This document shows, piece by piece, positions 24,855-33,187 of a DNA stretch of 64,000 nt. Made by a program: the position numbers and the translations under genes. Position 1 is the first letter of the stretch. Each line of letters begins with the position of its first letter. Below the pieces are notes generated by a model, which saw only the letters and a list, made by a program, of their open reading frames with translations, was not told where the DNA came from and made no database searches. The DNA is from Nisaea acidiphila (GTDB lineage Bacteria; Pseudomonadota; Alphaproteobacteria; Thalassobaculales; Thalassobaculaceae): the NCBI RefSeq assembly GCF_024662015.1, contig NZ_CP102480.1:4396501-4460500 (forward strand), in the 5' to 3' direction.

Positions 24855-25400
24855 TCAGTCTCCCGCCTTGGCGCGCGCGTGGGCTCCGGCAAAGGGTTTC
24901 GCGCCGATCAATTTCTGACCGATAAGCACCGCGACGGCCTCTCCGCCATGGAACGACATCAGCAGTCCGGCCTTGATCGCCTCTGCCGCTTCCTCGTCCG
25001 TTTCCGCCTTGATGCAACGCACGCCGACCGCTTCGAGCACCGGCTGGACCGCCTTGCCCATCGGCATCTGCCAGGGGTTGGACTCGCCGTAATCGCCGCG
25101 CATGGTGACGATCATGAAGAGCGGAAAGGCGCAGGTTGTTGTCAGCGAGGCGATCATGTTGATCGTGTTACCGACCCCGCTGCTCTGCATCATGACGGCG
25201 CATTTTTGCCCGCCGAGCCAGGCGCCCGCGGACACCGCGATGCCTTCTTCCTCGGTTGTAAGGGGAACCGTCCGGATGTCGTTGTCGGCCAGGCTGGACT
25301 TGATCAGCTTGCTGAGGCCGGCGTCCGGAACGTAAGCCACCTGCTTGATTTCGTGCTCCTTGAAGAGCTCGTGCGCCCGTGCGCTCCAGTCGCCGCTCAT
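24855..25400 (-). CDS. ThDP-dependent decarboxylase, large/pyrimidine subunit (sulfopyruvate decarboxylase alpha-like)
   Basis: A 181-residue protein; the ATG at 25400 is chosen because GGAG stands six bases upstream, and an ATG at 25415 has no such site. It is the pyrimidine-binding (N-terminal) ThDP domain. The activating glutamate lies in LTTEEEGIAVSAGAW, and QSSGVGNTINMIASL is a conserved substrate-side segment found in sulfopyruvate (ComD) and phosphonopyruvate decarboxylases. It is the first gene of an operon with the beta subunit and the MFS transporter, divergent from the molybdoenzyme gene. The 172-base intergenic gap should hold the promoters for both directions. Confidence 0.78.
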   Translation of the reverse strand: MSGDWSARAHELFKEHEIKQVAYVPDAGLSKLIKSSLADNDIRTVPLTTEEEGIAVSAGAWLGGQKCAVMMQSSGVGNTINMIASLTTTCAFPLFMIVTMRGDYGESNPWQMPMGKAVQPVLEAVGVRCIKAETDEEAAEAIKAGLLMSFHGGEAVAVLIGQKLIGAKPFAGAHARAKAGD

Positions 25401-25572
25401 GGGATCTCCGTCCATTGTAAGGGCCCGAAACAATGTGCCCGGAGGCGCATTGTCTGTCCACGCGACGGTCGGAACCGGTCCCGTTCCGCGATGTCGATAT
25501 TGCCGAGCGCTCCATTGTCTTGACGCGGGCGCTGGCTCATAGTCGGAGCGCATTCGAACCGGGAACCGAACC

Positions 25573-27897
25573 ATGTCGCTGAAGACCGACCGCCGCCTGA
25601 TTCCGACCTCTATGCATTGGGGCACTTATTTTGCCGAAGTCGAGAACGGCAAACTTGTCGCCGTGCACGATTATGAAAAAGATCCGGCACCGGCGATTAT
25701 CGGCCCTGGCATCGTCGACGCGGTGGACGACGCCGTGCGCGTGCGCCGGCCGATGATCCGCAAGGGCTGGCTGGAGAAGGGGCCGACCTCGCGCGAGGGG
25801 CGCGGGGGCGAGCCTTTCGTCGCGGTGCCGTGGGACGAGGCGCTCGACATGGCGTCTGCCGAGCTGAAACGGATCCGGGAGCAGCATGGCAACAAGGCGA
25901 TCTTCGGCGGCTCCTACGGCTGGTCCAGCTCCGGCCGCTTCCACCATGCGCAAAGCCAGGTGCACCGGTTCCTGAACTGCATCGGCGGCTATGTGCGCCA
26001 TGTCGATACATACAGCTATGCCGCCGGGCAGGTGATCATCCCGCATGTCGTCGGGCCGTTCGCGGATCTGCTCAACAAGCACACAACCTGGCCGGTGATT
26101 GCGGAGCACAGCGAGCTGGTTGTCATGTTCGGCGGCGTGCCTGTGAAGAACGGGCAGGTGACGTCCGGCGGGGTCGGGCGCCACACCGTGTTCGAGGGGC
26201 TGAAGACCGCCTACGAGATGGGCGTCGAATTCGTGAATATCAGCCCGATCCGCAACGACATCGTCGATCTGGTCGAGGCCGACTGGATCGCGCCCCGGCC
26301 GAACACGGATGCCGCGTTGATGCTGGCGCTGGCCCATGTGCTCTACAGCGAAGGCCTGCATAACGAGGATTTCCTCGCCGAATACACCACCGGCTTCGAG
26401 AAGTTCCTGCCCTATCTCCTCGGCGAGAAGGATGGGCAACCGAAAACGCCGGAATGGGCGGCGGCCATCACCGAGGTGCCGGCGGAGGAGATCCGCATGC
26501 TCGCGCGGCGCATGGCGAACGGCCGCACCATGATCATGACCGCCTGGAGCATCCAGCGCGGCGACCATGGCGAGCAGCCCTTCTGGCTGACCGTGCTGCT
26601 GGCCGCGATGCTGGGGCAGATTGGTCTTCCGGGCGGTGGTTTCGGGCTCGGCTACGGCTCGGAGAACGGTATCGGCAACCCGGTCGAACTGTTTAAATGG
26701 CCGGCATTGCCGCAGGGGCGCAATCCGGTCGAGGATTTCATCCCGGTGGCCCGCATCTCGGACATGCTGCTCAATCCGGGCGGCAGTTTCGTCTATGACG
26801 GCCAGACCCGGACCTATCCGGACATCAAGGCGGTCTACTGGGCGGGCGGCAATCCGTTCCACCATCACCAGGACCTGAACCGGCTGGTGAAGGCGATCCG
26901 GCAGCCGGACACCGTTTTCGTCAACGAGATCTGGTGGACGGCGATGGCACGGCATGCTGACTTCGTCTTCCCGACGACGACGGCGCTGGAGCGCAACGAT
27001 CTCTCCATGACCCATTGGGAGCAGACCATCGTCGCGATGCAGAAGGCGATCGAGCCGGTCGGCGAGTCACGCCACGATTACGACGTCTTCACCGGCCTCG
27101 CGGAACGGCTCGGCGTTGCCGACGCCTTCACCGAGGGGCGGGACGAGGAGGGCTGGTTACGGCATCTCTGGGACCAGGCGCGCCAGCGCGCGGCAGAGGC
27201 TGAGTTCGAATTGCCGGATCTCGAGATCTTCCGCGAAATCGGCACCATGGAGGTGTTGAAGCCGAAGAAGCCGATGGTGTTGCTGGCGGCGTTTCGAGAG
27301 GACCCCGAGGCAAATCCGCTGCAGACCCCGAGCGGTAAGATCGAACTCTATTCGGAGACGATCGAAAGCTTCGGCTATGCCGATTGTCCGGGGCACCCGA
27401 TGTGGATTGAGCCGTACGAGTGGCTCGGCGCGCCGGTGGCGGAGACCTATCCGCTGCACTTGATCTCGAACCAGCCGAAAACCCGACTGCACAGCCAGCT
27501 CGATAGTGGCGCCATCAGTCGGGGCTCGAAGATCAAGGACCGCGAGCCCATGAGCATGAACCCGGTGGACGCCGCGGCACGCGGGATCGGGAACGGCGAC
27601 GTGGTCCGGATTTATAACGACCGGGGCGCGTGCCTCGCCGGTGTGATCGTGACCGACGCGGTGCGGCCGGGCGTGGTGCAACTTTCGACAGGGGCCTGGT
27701 ACGACCCGGAAGAGCCGGGCGTGATTGGCTCGCTCTGCAAGCACGGCAATCCGAACGTGCTCACCCGGGACAAGGGAACGTCCAGTCTCGGTCAGGGGCC
27801 GAGCGCCCATTCCGTGTTGGTCGAGGTCGAGAAATACCACGGCACGCCGCCGCCGGTGACGTCCTTCGTGCCGCCGCCGATCGAACAGAAAGCCTAG
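25573..27897 (+). CDS. Molybdopterin-dependent S-/N-oxide reductase, BisC/TorA family, no Tat leader
   Basis: A 774-residue member of the DMSO reductase family, the length of biotin sulfoxide reductase. The molybdenum-ligand serine is in GGSYGWSSSG (Ser119 by position), and HRFLNCIGGY and GQVIIPHVVG follow as in TorA, DorA and BisC. No N-terminal iron-sulfur cysteine motif and no twin-arginine leader are present, so it should work in the cytoplasm and take electrons from a soluble donor. Known substrates are biotin and methionine sulfoxides, DMSO and TMAO. Close downstream genes encode a methyltransferase and sulfatase-like enzymes. The substrate is not proven. Confidence 0.9.
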   Translation: MSLKTDRRLIPTSMHWGTYFAEVENGKLVAVHDYEKDPAPAIIGPGIVDAVDDAVRVRRPMIRKGWLEKGPTSREGRGGEPFVAVPWDEALDMASAELKRIREQHGNKAIFGGSYGWSSSGRFHHAQSQVHRFLNCIGGYVRHVDTYSYAAGQVIIPHVVGPFADLLNKHTTWPVIAEHSELVVMFGGVPVKNGQVTSGGVGRHTVFEGLKTAYEMGVEFVNISPIRNDIVDLVEADWIAPRPNTDAALMLALAHVLYSEGLHNEDFLAEYTTGFEKFLPYLLGEKDGQPKTPEWAAAITEVPAEEIRMLARRMANGRTMIMTAWSIQRGDHGEQPFWLTVLLAAMLGQIGLPGGGFGLGYGSENGIGNPVELFKWPALPQGRNPVEDFIPVARISDMLLNPGGSFVYDGQTRTYPDIKAVYWAGGNPFHHHQDLNRLVKAIRQPDTVFVNEIWWTAMARHADFVFPTTTALERNDLSMTHWEQTIVAMQKAIEPVGESRHDYDVFTGLAERLGVADAFTEGRDEEGWLRHLWDQARQRAAEAEFELPDLEIFREIGTMEVLKPKKPMVLLAAFREDPEANPLQTPSGKIELYSETIESFGYADCPGHPMWIEPYEWLGAPVAETYPLHLISNQPKTRLHSQLDSGAISRGSKIKDREPMSMNPVDAAARGIGNGDVVRIYNDRGACLAGVIVTDAVRPGVVQLSTGAWYDPEEPGVIGSLCKHGNPNVLTRDKGTSSLGQGPSAHSVLVEVEKYHGTPPPVTSFVPPPIEQKA

Positions 27898-27920
27898 CGG
27901 TCCGGGTCGGCTGTCGCAGG

Positions 27921-28634
27921 ATGCTTGTCGGAAAGATGACGCGGGAGGCCTTGATTTCCTGCCTCCCGAAAGGGGGGGCGGCAATCGAGATCGGCGTCGC
28001 CGAAGGGGTTTTCTCCTCGGTGATCCTTCGGGCTGCGCAGCCCGGACAGCTTAACCTCGTGGACCCTTGGGTCCATCAGGCCGACCCGGACTATGCGCCC
28101 GACAAGAATAACGTAGACGACGAGACCAACGAGAGCCGGTATCGCGGGGTCCTTGAAAAGTTTTCGCAGGAGATCGCCGGGGGGACGGTGCAGGTGCATC
28201 GCGGATTTTCGAGGGATGTGCTTCCCGGGTTCCCGGACGAGTCCTTCGACTGGGCATATGTGGATGCGATGCATACGCGCGACGCCGTGCTTGCGGATCT
28301 CCGCCTCGTCTGGCCGAAGGTGAAAGCCGACGGTTTCGTTCTCGGACATGATTACTCCAACGGGCCGCACGCACGCGCCCTCGGTTTCGGCGTAGTTGAG
28401 GCTGTCAGAGAGTTTCTCGAAGAATCAGAAGGGGTATTCGTTGCGGCGACGATGTTGCTGGAGACCTACCCTTCTTATGTGCTCGCGAAATCCATGCATG
28501 GCGGTGTCCGGCCATTTGCCGAACAGTTTTTGTTGAAGTCGGAAGCCGTCGTTGAAATCCGTGACCGGAACCCGGACTACCAGCACAAGGTCACAAAGAT
28601 AGGGAATAAGGTCGTTGCGTTCCCGTCCTTCTAA
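27921..28634 (+). CDS. Class I SAM-dependent methyltransferase-like protein
   Basis: A 237-residue protein. IEIGVAEGVFSSVIL is a Rossmann-like SAM motif I and VDPWVHQADPDY its second strand; WAYVDAMHTRDAVLADLRL with the DAMH metal/substrate motif and FVLGHDYSNG match Methyltransf_24/TylF-like methyltransferases. The start is uncertain between ATG 27921 and ATG 27936. It follows the molybdoenzyme gene by 23 bases and precedes the MaoC-like gene by 24 bases, so the genes form one transcription unit. It probably methylates a hydroxyl on an unknown small molecule. Confidence 0.75.
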   Translation: MLVGKMTREALISCLPKGGAAIEIGVAEGVFSSVILRAAQPGQLNLVDPWVHQADPDYAPDKNNVDDETNESRYRGVLEKFSQEIAGGTVQVHRGFSRDVLPGFPDESFDWAYVDAMHTRDAVLADLRLVWPKVKADGFVLGHDYSNGPHARALGFGVVEAVREFLEESEGVFVAATMLLETYPSYVLAKSMHGGVRPFAEQFLLKSEAVVEIRDRNPDYQHKVTKIGNKVVAFPSF

Positions 28635-28658
28635 TATGTCCGGCCTGGGGAGAACGAT

Positions 28659-29483
28659 ATGATTCACACGGGGCCCGCACCGCGGACAAAGACGGAAGAA
28701 TTCTATCCTGGCTTCAGATTCCGGGAGCGTCCTGTCACCCGGGACCGGGATTATCAGGACAGCCGGCTTCGGGCTTGCGGTGTCGATCCGTCACTTTATG
28801 GCGATCAGGCCGCGGCGGCTCTTTTTGGACAGGACTGCTTCAAGGCAATGCGCGAGGCGGGCCATCAGGTCGACGGGCTGGTCCAGACCGAGCAGCGCTT
28901 TAAGCAAATCGAGCCGGTGGCGGTCGGCGAGCCTCTGACCCAGCGCGGCTGGATCGAGGCTTACGACGAGGTAGAACGAGGACACCGCCTCCATCGCACC
29001 TTCGAATTCGTTCGCAGGGACGGCCTGGTCGCGTTGGTTGCCGATGTGATCGGCCTGGTTCCCGACAAGGAGAAGTGGAAGGCCGCGGCAGCGAAGGCTG
29101 GGCAGAAGGTGCCGTCCGATCCGCGTGCGGGCTTTGAGCTGATTTCGGAAAAGACCATGACACCCGAGGATGTGACGCTTTTCTCCTCGGATGTAGGGAA
29201 CCTGATCCATTTCAAACCGGATTTCGCCGCCAACCTCGGCTATCGCGCCCCGCTGGCGCAGGGGCTTCAGACCATGGTCTGGATGATGGGACGGCTGACC
29301 GAGGACGGACCGCCGGTTTCGTTCGAGGTCTCGGCGAGTTTCCGCAGGCCGGTCTTCTGGGACGACGAGGCCAGTCTCTGGCAGCACCGGGGCGAGAACG
29401 GTTTCATCAACTGCATGCGCGCCCTGAATGCGTCTGGAAAGCTCACCGCCGAACTGACCGTCGCATCGATCTCGTACGCCTGA
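28659..29483 (+). CDS. MaoC-like hot-dog dehydratase
   Basis: A 274-residue protein with two hot-dog halves. The C-terminal half carries DVGNLIHFKPDFAANLGY, matching the enoyl-CoA hydratase 2 motif (Asp and His in place), followed by PLAQGLQTMVWM. The N-terminal half is related but lacks the motif, as in double hot-dog MaoC / FAS1-like dehydratases. It would hydrate or dehydrate an acyl-CoA thioester. The gene is four bases upstream of the sulfatase-like gene, so they are coupled. Confidence 0.82.
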   Translation: MIHTGPAPRTKTEEFYPGFRFRERPVTRDRDYQDSRLRACGVDPSLYGDQAAAALFGQDCFKAMREAGHQVDGLVQTEQRFKQIEPVAVGEPLTQRGWIEAYDEVERGHRLHRTFEFVRRDGLVALVADVIGLVPDKEKWKAAAAKAGQKVPSDPRAGFELISEKTMTPEDVTLFSSDVGNLIHFKPDFAANLGYRAPLAQGLQTMVWMMGRLTEDGPPVSFEVSASFRRPVFWDDEASLWQHRGENGFINCMRALNASGKLTAELTVASISYA

Positions 29484-29487
29484 CCCG

Positions 29488-31080
29488 ATGTCCCGAAATA
29501 CAGTTCGAAACATCCTCTTCGTGATGTGCGACCAACTGCGCTGGGACTATCTCTCCTGCGCCGGTCATCCTCATTTGCAGACACCGCATATCGATGCGCT
29601 GGCGGCGCGCGGAGTCCGTTTCGACCGGGCCTACTGCCAGTCTCCGATCTGCGGGCCTTCGCGCATGTCCTTTTATACCGGACGCTTCATGTTCAGCCAC
29701 GGGGCGGGCTGGAACAACTACCCGCTCCGGGTCGACGAATGGACGCTGGGTGACTATCTCCGTCCTCTCGGCATGCGGGTCGCGCTCGCCGGCAAGACGC
29801 ATATGAAGGAGGACACCGACGGCATGGCCCGGCTCGGCCTCGATCCGGTTTCCGAACATGGTGTTCTGGTTTCCGAATGCGGCTTCGAACCTTATGAGCG
29901 CGACGACGGCCTCCATCCCGACCGCAGCGCCGATCCGGACCTGGCCTACAACCGCTTTCTCAGACAGAAGGGCTATCGCGGCGACAATCCCTGGTCGAGC
30001 CATGCGAACTCGACCGAGAGCGATGCGGGGGAGACGCTCGACGGCTGGTACTGGGGGCACTCGAACGGTGCCGCGCGGGTGCGCGACGAGGATAGCGAGA
30101 CACCCTACATGACCGACCGGGCGATCGACTTCATCACCGAGATGGGCGACAAGCCCTGGTGCCTGCATCTCTCCTACATCAAACCGCACTGGCCCTATAT
30201 CGCGCCGGAGCCCTATGCCTCGATGTACGGTTCGGAGCACATTCTGCCGGTGCAGCGCAACGCCCGGGAGGAAGCGGAGGCGCATCCGGTCTATGCCGCC
30301 TTCATGCGGCACAAGGACAGTATGCTCTTCCGCCGTCCGGAGGCGCGCGAGACGATCGTCCCGGCCTATATGGGCCTGATCAAGCAGATCGACGATCAGT
30401 TCGGCCGTCTGATGAAGGAGCTGGAGCGATTGGGGCGACTGGACGACACGATGATCGTCTTCACCTCCGATCATGGCGATTATCTGGGCGACCACTGGCT
30501 TGGCGAGAAGGATCTCTTCCACGAGGCTTCGGTGCGCATTCCGCTGATCGTCTACGATCCGCGTCCCTCCGCCGACGCGACCCGCGGCACGGTGAGCGAG
30601 GCGCTGGTCGAGGCGATCGATCTCGTGCCGACCTTCGTCGAGGCGGCGGGCGGCGCGGTGCCGGTCCACCGGCTCGAAGGCCGCTCGCTGCAGCCGCTGC
30701 TGGATGGGCGGGACGTCGTCTGGCGCACTTACGCAATTTCCGAAAGCGATTATTCGGGCCGCGACGCCCGTGCGGATCTCAATCTCGCGCCGATGGATGC
30801 GCGCTGCTGGATGCTTCGGACCGATCGTTGGAAATACGTTCTGCACGAGACCTTCCGTCCGCAGCTCTACGATCTCGAAGCCGATCCTGGGGAGTTCGTT
30901 GATCTCGGCGCCGATCCGGCCTGTGAGGGAATCCGGGCGAAACTGAAGGAGATGCTCTTCGACTGGTTTCGCAACAGGCGGCTGCGCGTCACCATTTCGG
31001 ACGAGGAGATCGTCCGTCGGACCGGCGGCGCGGACCGGCAGGGGATCTTGATCGGCTACTGGAAGCCCAGCGATCCGTGA
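29488..31080 (+). CDS. Sulfatase / phosphonate monoester hydrolase superfamily enzyme
   Basis: A 530-residue alkaline-phosphatase-superfamily hydrolase with no signal peptide, so cytoplasmic. The formylglycine precursor cysteine is Cys55 in SPICGPSRMSFYTGR; metal ligands are likely in FVMCDQLRWD (Asp15) and FTSDHGDYLGDH. The Cys-Gly-Pro-Ser-Arg form is intermediate between classical sulfatases (Cys-x-Pro-Ser-Arg) and phosphonate monoester hydrolases (Cys-Gly-Pro-Ala-Arg). Choline sulfatase and phosphonate monoesterase are the nearest known functions by motif. It starts four bases after the MaoC-like stop. Activity needs a formylglycine-generating enzyme encoded elsewhere. Confidence 0.88.
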   Translation: MSRNTVRNILFVMCDQLRWDYLSCAGHPHLQTPHIDALAARGVRFDRAYCQSPICGPSRMSFYTGRFMFSHGAGWNNYPLRVDEWTLGDYLRPLGMRVALAGKTHMKEDTDGMARLGLDPVSEHGVLVSECGFEPYERDDGLHPDRSADPDLAYNRFLRQKGYRGDNPWSSHANSTESDAGETLDGWYWGHSNGAARVRDEDSETPYMTDRAIDFITEMGDKPWCLHLSYIKPHWPYIAPEPYASMYGSEHILPVQRNAREEAEAHPVYAAFMRHKDSMLFRRPEARETIVPAYMGLIKQIDDQFGRLMKELERLGRLDDTMIVFTSDHGDYLGDHWLGEKDLFHEASVRIPLIVYDPRPSADATRGTVSEALVEAIDLVPTFVEAAGGAVPVHRLEGRSLQPLLDGRDVVWRTYAISESDYSGRDARADLNLAPMDARCWMLRTDRWKYVLHETFRPQLYDLEADPGEFVDLGADPACEGIRAKLKEMLFDWFRNRRLRVTISDEEIVRRTGGADRQGILIGYWKPSDP

Positions 31081-31153
31081 CGCGCGGAAGCGTGCACGGA
31101 TCCCTGCTGCAAATGGAACAAGGGTCGGCTGCAGAGCCTGCTACGGTGCTGCC

Positions 31154-32179
31154 ATGACCAAAGAAAGAATTTCCCGACTAAGGCGTAGGCTCGATGGTTT
31201 CGGCCGCCTGGGGCTCGCCGAACTGCCGACACCGCTGCAGCCCCTGAACCGGCTGAGCGCGCATCTCGGCGGTCCGCGCCTCTGGGTGAAGCGGGAGGAT
31301 TGCACCGGCTTCGGCTTTGGCGGAAACAAGCTCCGGAAACTCGATTTCGTCCTGAAGAGGGCGCTCGATGAGGGTTACGACACGCTGGTTAGCGGCGGGG
31401 TCGTCCAGTCGAACAGCCAGCGGCAGGTCGCGGCGGCGGCGGCGAAGCTCGGTCTCGATTGCCATCTCGCAGTGTATCACGGGCGCCTGGAGGCGCCGAC
31501 GCCGGAATACGAGCAGTCTGGAAATGCGCTGCTGAACCGACTCTATGGTGCCCGTCTGCACGACGTTCCATGGACCGGCGACCGTAATCGGGCCATTGGA
31601 GATCTGGCAGCCGGGCTCGCCGCGAATGGGCGGAAGCCCTTCGTGGTTCCCTACGGCGTCTCCGACGGGCTTGGGGCGGCCGGCTATGCTTCCGCGGCGC
31701 TGGAGATCGCGGAGCAAAGCGCCGCATTCGGGATATCGCCCAGGGCAGTGGTGCACTGCTCCGGCAGTGGCGCGACCCAGGCGGGGCTCGCCGTCGGCGC
31801 GGCCATCTGCCTGCCTGAAACGGAGATCGTCGGCATCGATATCGACGCCGAGCCCGAGCGGGTCAGGGCCGACGTGGTGCTTTATGCTGCAGAAGCTGCG
31901 GCGTTGCTCGAGACGGAGTTCGATCCGGGAAGCATCGAGGTGGTCGCCGGTCATGCCGGGCCGGCCTACGGCGTGCCGCACCGGGCAACGATCGACGCCA
32001 TCAGCCTTGCCGGGCGGCTCGAGGCGCTGACGCTCGATCCGGTCTATTCGGCGAAGGGGCTGGCCGGCCTGATCGCGCTTGTCCGGGCAGGACGCTGGAG
32101 CGCCGAGGACGATGTGGTCTTCGTCCATACCGGCGGGAGCCCGGCGCTCTTTTCCTATCAGAGCGTACTCGGGATCTGA
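31154..32179 (+). CDS. D-cysteine desulfhydrase / L-cysteate sulfo-lyase-like PLP enzyme
   Basis: A 341-residue fold-type II PLP enzyme of the D-cysteine desulfhydrase / ACC deaminase group. The Schiff-base lysine is Lys59 in FGGNKLRKLDF, with SGGVVQSNSQRQVAAAAA (substrate carboxylate loop) and a glycine-rich HCSGSGATQAGL phosphate-binding loop. In other bacteria a close relative (CuyA) cleaves L-cysteate to pyruvate, ammonium and sulfite, which would suit the sulfopyruvate-decarboxylase-like pair nearby. D-cysteine desulfhydrase or another D-amino acid lyase activity is equally possible. It follows the sulfatase by 73 bases on the same strand and converges on an epimerase gene. Confidence 0.82.
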   Translation: MTKERISRLRRRLDGFGRLGLAELPTPLQPLNRLSAHLGGPRLWVKREDCTGFGFGGNKLRKLDFVLKRALDEGYDTLVSGGVVQSNSQRQVAAAAAKLGLDCHLAVYHGRLEAPTPEYEQSGNALLNRLYGARLHDVPWTGDRNRAIGDLAAGLAANGRKPFVVPYGVSDGLGAAGYASAALEIAEQSAAFGISPRAVVHCSGSGATQAGLAVGAAICLPETEIVGIDIDAEPERVRADVVLYAAEAAALLETEFDPGSIEVVAGHAGPAYGVPHRATIDAISLAGRLEALTLDPVYSAKGLAGLIALVRAGRWSAEDDVVFVHTGGSPALFSYQSVLGI

Positions 32180-32185
32180 TCCCGC

Positions 32186-33064
32186 TTATATTGTCCCGGA
32201 GAAGAGGGCAATGCAGTCGGTCCGGCGCGGCGTCCAGCCGAGATTCCTGCGGATTTTCCTGCTGCTCATCCGTTGTATCAGTGCCGGTCCCGCCGCCCAG
32301 TCCCCATGCCGCGCGACGGCCTCCGCGACCGGCAGGACGCTATGCTGCGCCGCCGAGCCAAAGTGGTGGGCGACGGCGTCGGCAAGGCTGACAGTTGTCA
32401 CTCCTTCCTCAGATGCTACGCAATAGGTCTCGCCCGCAGGTGCGCTTTCCAGCGCAAGCCGGTAGGCGGAGGCGAGGTCCCTGCGGTGGACCAGAGGCCA
32501 TGTCGCATCAGGGGAGCCCCAGATCTCGATCGGATTACCCTTTCGGGCTGCATCGACATAACGGTGCAGCACGCCGCCGTCCTCATCCCACACCATCGCG
32601 GGGTGGATCAGAATGGGCGCGATGCCGCGGGCGCCAGAGAGCCAACGCCAGTTTTCCAGCATCCATGCGAAGCTCGGCAATGGATCGTAAGGCGTTTTCT
32701 CGTCCGCAACCCCGGAACCGGTCTCTCCGAAGAGCCAGCACCCGCCGGTGTAGATTAGGCGCAGCGGGGTGTCTCTCACCGATGCGGCAGACGAGATGGC
32801 TTCGAGGACGGCACGGTCGATCCCGCCCATGTCGGAGTCGAAATCCGCTGCGGCCTGGATCACGGCATCGGCGCCGGTGACGAACCCGGCCCAGTCCCGG
32901 GGACGCGCCAGGTCGCCCGGCAGGGGCTCTGCGCCGGCCTCGCCTAGGCGAACGGCCGATCTTTCCGATCGGGCGAGGGCGGTTACCTGATGGCCATGGG
33001 CAATGAGTTCGTCAAGAATGGCGGAACCGATGGAGCCGGTGCCGCCGAGCAACAGGACATGCAT
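32186..33064 (-). CDS. NAD-dependent epimerase/dehydratase-family protein
   Basis: A 292-residue extended SDR. The NAD motif is LLLGGTGSIGSAILDELIAHG at the N-terminus, followed by PGDLARPRDWAGF, AVIQAAADFD and a truncated Tyr-x-x-x-Lys region (IYTGGCWLFGETG). The catalytic tyrosine is not obvious, so it may be an atypical reductase (NmrA/NAD-epimerase type) and not a sugar epimerase. A 14-bp perfect palindrome lies 62 bases upstream of its start. It converges with the PLP enzyme gene (six-base gap). Confidence 0.82.
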   Translation of the reverse strand: MHVLLLGGTGSIGSAILDELIAHGHQVTALARSERSAVRLGEAGAEPLPGDLARPRDWAGFVTGADAVIQAAADFDSDMGGIDRAVLEAISSAASVRDTPLRLIYTGGCWLFGETGSGVADEKTPYDPLPSFAWMLENWRWLSGARGIAPILIHPAMVWDEDGGVLHRYVDAARKGNPIEIWGSPDATWPLVHRRDLASAYRLALESAPAGETYCVASEEGVTTVSLADAVAHHFGSAAQHSVLPVAEAVARHGDWAAGPALIQRMSSRKIRRNLGWTPRRTDCIALFSGTI

Positions 33065-33125
33065 GGGATCGGTCCGTACTGTCAGGCGTTTTGAAAACGA
33101 TAGAGCCGCAGGACGGGTTTAATAG

Positions 33126-33139
33126 CAAGAATATTCTTG
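33126..33139. promoter_or_regulatory. 14-bp perfect palindrome upstream of the epimerase gene
   Basis: CAAGAATATTCTTG is a perfect palindrome 62-75 bases upstream of the epimerase start, in a short A/T-rich stretch (33117-33148). Its size and symmetry suit a dimeric repressor or activator. It lies between the terminator of the alcohol dehydrogenase gene and the epimerase gene, where only the epimerase promoter would be expected. No regulator gene is nearby, so this is a candidate site only. Confidence 0.4.
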
Positions 33140-33148
33140 ATAATATAA

Positions 33149-33177
33149 GCGCCGGCCGAGAAAACCCCGCCCGGCGC
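33149..33177 (-). terminator. Rho-independent terminator after the zinc alcohol dehydrogenase gene
   Basis: On the minus strand GCGCCGG and CCGGCGC (arms at 33171-33177 and 33149-33155) form a 7-bp GC stem with a 15-base loop, followed by TTATATTATC. It lies just past the alcohol dehydrogenase stop at 33188. The T-run is imperfect, so strength is uncertain. Confidence 0.55.
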
Positions 33178-33187
33178 ATCGATTTCG

